In this document: piece after piece, positions 62,301-64,000 of the stretch
How positions within the stretch are numbered: the stretch's first letter is position 1
Layout: each line of letters opens with the position of its first letter
Assembly (NCBI RefSeq): GCF_030151085.1
Contig: NZ_JASLER010000013.1
Location: 1-64,000 of the forward strand
Reading direction: 5' to 3'
Source: Bacteroides sp.
Lineage (GTDB): Bacteria; Bacteroidota; Bacteroidia; Bacteroidales; Bacteroidaceae
DNA length: 64,000 nt
Translations under genes and position numbers: made by a program
The notes under the pieces: model-generated
The model's database searches: none
What the model was told of the DNA's origin: nothing
Seen by the model: only the letters and a program-made list of their open reading frames with translations

Positions 62301-62653
62301 ATTGGACACCTGAAAACACGAATGCTTTCTATCCTCGTCCGATGGATTATAAACAAAGCCAGTCAGGAAACTTCAGCCTAAACGACCGCTATTTGCTGAA
62401 TATGGCTTATCTGCGTCTTAAAACCTTAACAGTAGGTTATACATTGCCTAAAACTTGGCTAAGCAAATACAAAGTACAAGGCTTACGCGTTTACTTCACT
62501 GGTGAGAATCTTTTCACTATTGATGGATTGAAACCGGCCATTGACCCGGAAACTGGTATACGTACTGCCGGTACTGCCAGTGATTCACGTAACTTTGGTC
62601 GTAGTTATCCATATCAGAAGACGGTATCATTCGGTATTCAGCTTAGTTTATAA
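59312..62653 (+). CDS. SusC/RagA-family TonB-dependent transporter (third pair)
   Basis: The 1113-residue transporter starts MNEDRKRRGLANGKFLTAVA, close to the other two SusC proteins, then has a carboxypeptidase-D-like domain, LLDEVVVVGYGSQKK, a plug and a barrel ending VSFGIQLSL. No STN domain. It is on the opposite strand to the other two pairs and is followed after 19 bases by its susD gene. Confidence 0.94.
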   Translation: MNEDRKRRGLANGKFLTAVAISALFLGSGNVMATQTASASSHGVLEQMQTISMTVTVVDTKGEPIIGANVIEKGTTNGGITDLDGKFKMNVKSGATIQISFVGYTMQEVKAAPTLKVTLKDDTELLDEVVVVGYGSQKKVNLTGAVASVDVNKTIDSRPITDIGRALQGAVPGLTVTTNSGEIGGAPTIKIRGSIGSPNGDAKPLILVDNVEVTDISMVNPDDIENISVLKDAASASIYGARGAFGVLLITTKSKTKHERLSVKYTNNFAWRTPTKTPEQLPGWEQADINLKGVINQTKGATAFYNVVGNMRVDATHVQKMKDYWEKYGYGNQFGREMEEGRDFEFRDGGMFFIRTWDWYDEYIKDWSPQQNHSLSINGGNGKTNYNIALGYFSQDGMMKINSDDYKRYNANISLNSELNKYVSVRTGVMFTRSDYDKPFNYASDIYDQMYYLYRWQPMMPYGTYEGKEFRSALTDLKTAPTITQEREYLRLTGGVTVKPIKDLSIDVDVAYSSVETRLKKYGTPSLTSGYNIFSAQSSLDALRSSYGNYNAIATYDYVRQETGRTENLTANFIATYSKRLGDHDFKVMGGSNLEKSEYKYYWAQRKGLLDPNKPELNMATGEQTTSSEHTWWSVAGFFGRINYSYKDRYMLELNGRYDGSSRFPSGQRFGFFPSMSAGYRISEEAFMEPLKPYLSTLKLRGSWGMIGNQDVGTDRYVSTLSTATDSWIIDGKKVSSTGKPTIVSSALTWEKVTTIDIGLDARFFDDALGVTFDWYNRKTSDILTKANLPQTLGAVAPYENMGAIQTKGWEIAIDYRHTFKNGLHFGVTASIADDKTEVTKWTHNTALPSYGATGWWETDAYKEGMILGDIWGLQFDRFLTEADFNADGSMKDGLPDQTQVFPAGYEFAPGDVLYKDIDGNGEIKRQSNIDEKGDLSVIGNALPRMQFGLNLDASYKGFDFSAFFQGVGNRKLWAAGNQVLPGFTTGEPFYKGAEDYWTPENTNAFYPRPMDYKQSQSGNFSLNDRYLLNMAYLRLKTLTVGYTLPKTWLSKYKVQGLRVYFTGENLFTIDGLKPAIDPETGIRTAGTASDSRNFGRSYPYQKTVSFGIQLSL

Positions 62654-62672
62654 TTTAATAGTTATTGCAATT

Positions 62673-64000
62673 ATGAAAAAGAAAAATATATTATATATTG
62701 CCTGTGCGTTGACGATGGCTTCGCTCTGTAGTTGTGAGGATTTCTTGGATAAAGATCCGCAAGACAAGCAGACCAATGACACATATTGGCAGACAGAAAC
62801 ATCACTGCGTACTTATGCCCAAGATTTTTATTCTACGTATTTTAAAGGGTATAATATTGACTATACTGTATTTGGTGGTTTCTTTTCGGGAGACAACTAT
62901 ACAGATGATTATATCAATCTGAATAATGCGAATACTTATAATGGAGGGTATATTTATTTCCCTACTTCCGCTACTACGGACTGGAATAGTAAAACTGCTA
63001 TTTGGAAGGATCATTATGCTAATGTCTATAAGGCAAACGTTATGATTGAAAAAATTCCGGGAATGAGTATCTCGGAAGAAGCAAAGAATCACTGGACAGG
63101 GGTAGCACGTTATTTCCGTGCGATGGCTTATAGTGAATTGGTAAAAGCTTATGGCGGTGTTCCTTTCTATGATAAGGTGACCGATCCGGCTGATGAGAGT
63201 CTTTATAAGAATCGTGATTCATATCCGTATGTGGCACAAAAAATTCAGGACGATTTTCAATTTGCATTGGATAATGTGCGGGTAGACGATACCAAACGTC
63301 AGGTAAATAGAGATGTTGTTGGTGCATATATGTCACGCGAATTGTTGTATCACGCTACTTGGCTGAAGTATCATGGTACCACGGTAGGTCCTACATCGGA
63401 AAAAGTGGGTGATGCTGAAATCAAGAACCTGCTGCAAGGTGCCATCAATGGTGCACAAGTGGTTATGAACTCAGGTAAGTATGCTATTGGAAATACATAC
63501 AATGCTTTGTTTACTACCGACGACCTGGCCAACAACCCGGAAGTGATTTGGTATCGTGAATATACAACCGGTTTGCAATGCAATGCCTTGATGTCTTACA
63601 ATGGTCCTGAAGACCAAACCCAGGGTGGTGTTACGGAAAACGTGATTGAAAGCTACCTTTGTATTGATGGTCTGCCTATCGGTCAGTCTCCGGTTTATAA
63701 AGGCAAGCAAGATCCTAGCATTCAGAAATCATTCCAGAATCGCGATCCGAGACTCTATCAAACAGTTGCTGACAGCTTGCGTATCATGAGTGCACTTGGA
63801 ACAAAATATACCGAGGGAACATCTCCTACAGGTTATCCGGCGAAGAAATTCCTGAATGACGAATGGTGGGCTGCCGGTTTAGACTATTGTACAGGTATTT
63901 TAAGTCCTGCCGATGCGCCTTGCTTCCGCTATGCTGAGGTATTGCTGAATTATGTAGAGGCTCGTTTTGAAATAGCCCAAGTAGGTGGTGCTGGATTTGT
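62673..64000 (+). CDS. SusD-family surface nutrient-binding lipoprotein (third pair), cut by window end
   Basis: The frame opens at ATG 62673 and runs without a stop to the last base, giving 442 codons. It starts MKKKNILYIACALTMASLCSC (lipobox, Cys21, then EDFLDKDPQDKQ). SusD features are NVYKANVMIEKIPGM, GVARYFRAMAYSELVKAYGG, VPFYDKVTDPADESLYKNRDSY (in pieces) and APCFRYAEVLLNYVEARFE near the window end. The missing C-terminus is probably 120-180 residues. It is the partner of the SusC just upstream. Confidence 0.92.
   Translation, partial: MKKKNILYIACALTMASLCSCEDFLDKDPQDKQTNDTYWQTETSLRTYAQDFYSTYFKGYNIDYTVFGGFFSGDNYTDDYINLNNANTYNGGYIYFPTSATTDWNSKTAIWKDHYANVYKANVMIEKIPGMSISEEAKNHWTGVARYFRAMAYSELVKAYGGVPFYDKVTDPADESLYKNRDSYPYVAQKIQDDFQFALDNVRVDDTKRQVNRDVVGAYMSRELLYHATWLKYHGTTVGPTSEKVGDAEIKNLLQGAINGAQVVMNSGKYAIGNTYNALFTTDDLANNPEVIWYREYTTGLQCNALMSYNGPEDQTQGGVTENVIESYLCIDGLPIGQSPVYKGKQDPSIQKSFQNRDPRLYQTVADSLRIMSALGTKYTEGTSPTGYPAKKFLNDEWWAAGLDYCTGILSPADAPCFRYAEVLLNYVEARFEIAQVGGAGF

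Overview
The window is chromosomal DNA of a Bacteroidales bacterium, most likely the genus Bacteroides. The evidence is three SusC/SusD pairs, many lipoproteins with Bacteroidota-style lipoboxes, the Bacteroides promoter form (TTTG, about 20 bases, TAnnTTTG) in front of many genes, and a murT-murK-murQ order as described in Tannerella. The species cannot be fixed from sequence alone.

Layout. 1-5000: tRNA-Leu(UAG) and a leftward unit of topoisomerase IV subunit A, a DUF3316-type protein and an S41 protease lipoprotein. 5049-7235: a cation/proton antiporter. 7439-8971: a predicted invertible segment with 29-bp perfect inverted repeats at its ends. It holds its own tyrosine recombinase and one consensus promoter, which in this assembly points left, away from the next locus. 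9088-13259: a 955-residue S-layer-like lipoprotein with codon use typical of very abundant proteins, and an OmpA-family protein. 13354-16658: glyS, an FKBP-like lipoprotein and an HU-like DNA-binding protein with a 22-bp tandem repeat in its leader.

16702-38747 is a long leftward cluster for peptidoglycan and muropeptide salvage. Reading with transcription it encodes NamZ-type muramidase, Na+/solute symporter, an amidase-like protein, a phosphoesterase with a PQQ propeller, a tandem glycosyltransferase, a DUF4922 HIT-like protein, a SpoIID-like protein, AmpG, a second NamZ, a D-lactate-dehydrogenase-like flavoprotein, MurT, MurK, MurQ and a beta-lactamase/SGNH fusion. Together they would release MurNAc, import it, phosphorylate it, split MurNAc-6-P into GlcNAc-6-P and D-lactate, and oxidise the lactate. 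A separate pair (putative hydrolase and purple-acid-phosphatase-like enzyme, 38900-41984) shares its promoter sequence with this cluster.

42000-64000 is an accessory nutrient-uptake region: three SusC/SusD pairs (the last SusD runs off the window), an M57-type protease, a DUF234-type ATPase, a second MurK-like kinase and several conserved non-coding elements. The three susC genes share a conserved leader with a 5' hairpin. No polysaccharide-degrading enzyme and no sigma, anti-sigma or hybrid regulator lies here.

The most notable features are the recombinase-borne promoter switch, which may toggle between the surface-layer locus and the antiporter; a family of degenerate 22-24 bp tandem arrays between genes; heptanucleotide repeats at gene junctions and inside the amidase gene; the shared susC leader; and a 90-bp fusion scar left by a lost copy of the hydrolase/phosphatase pair.
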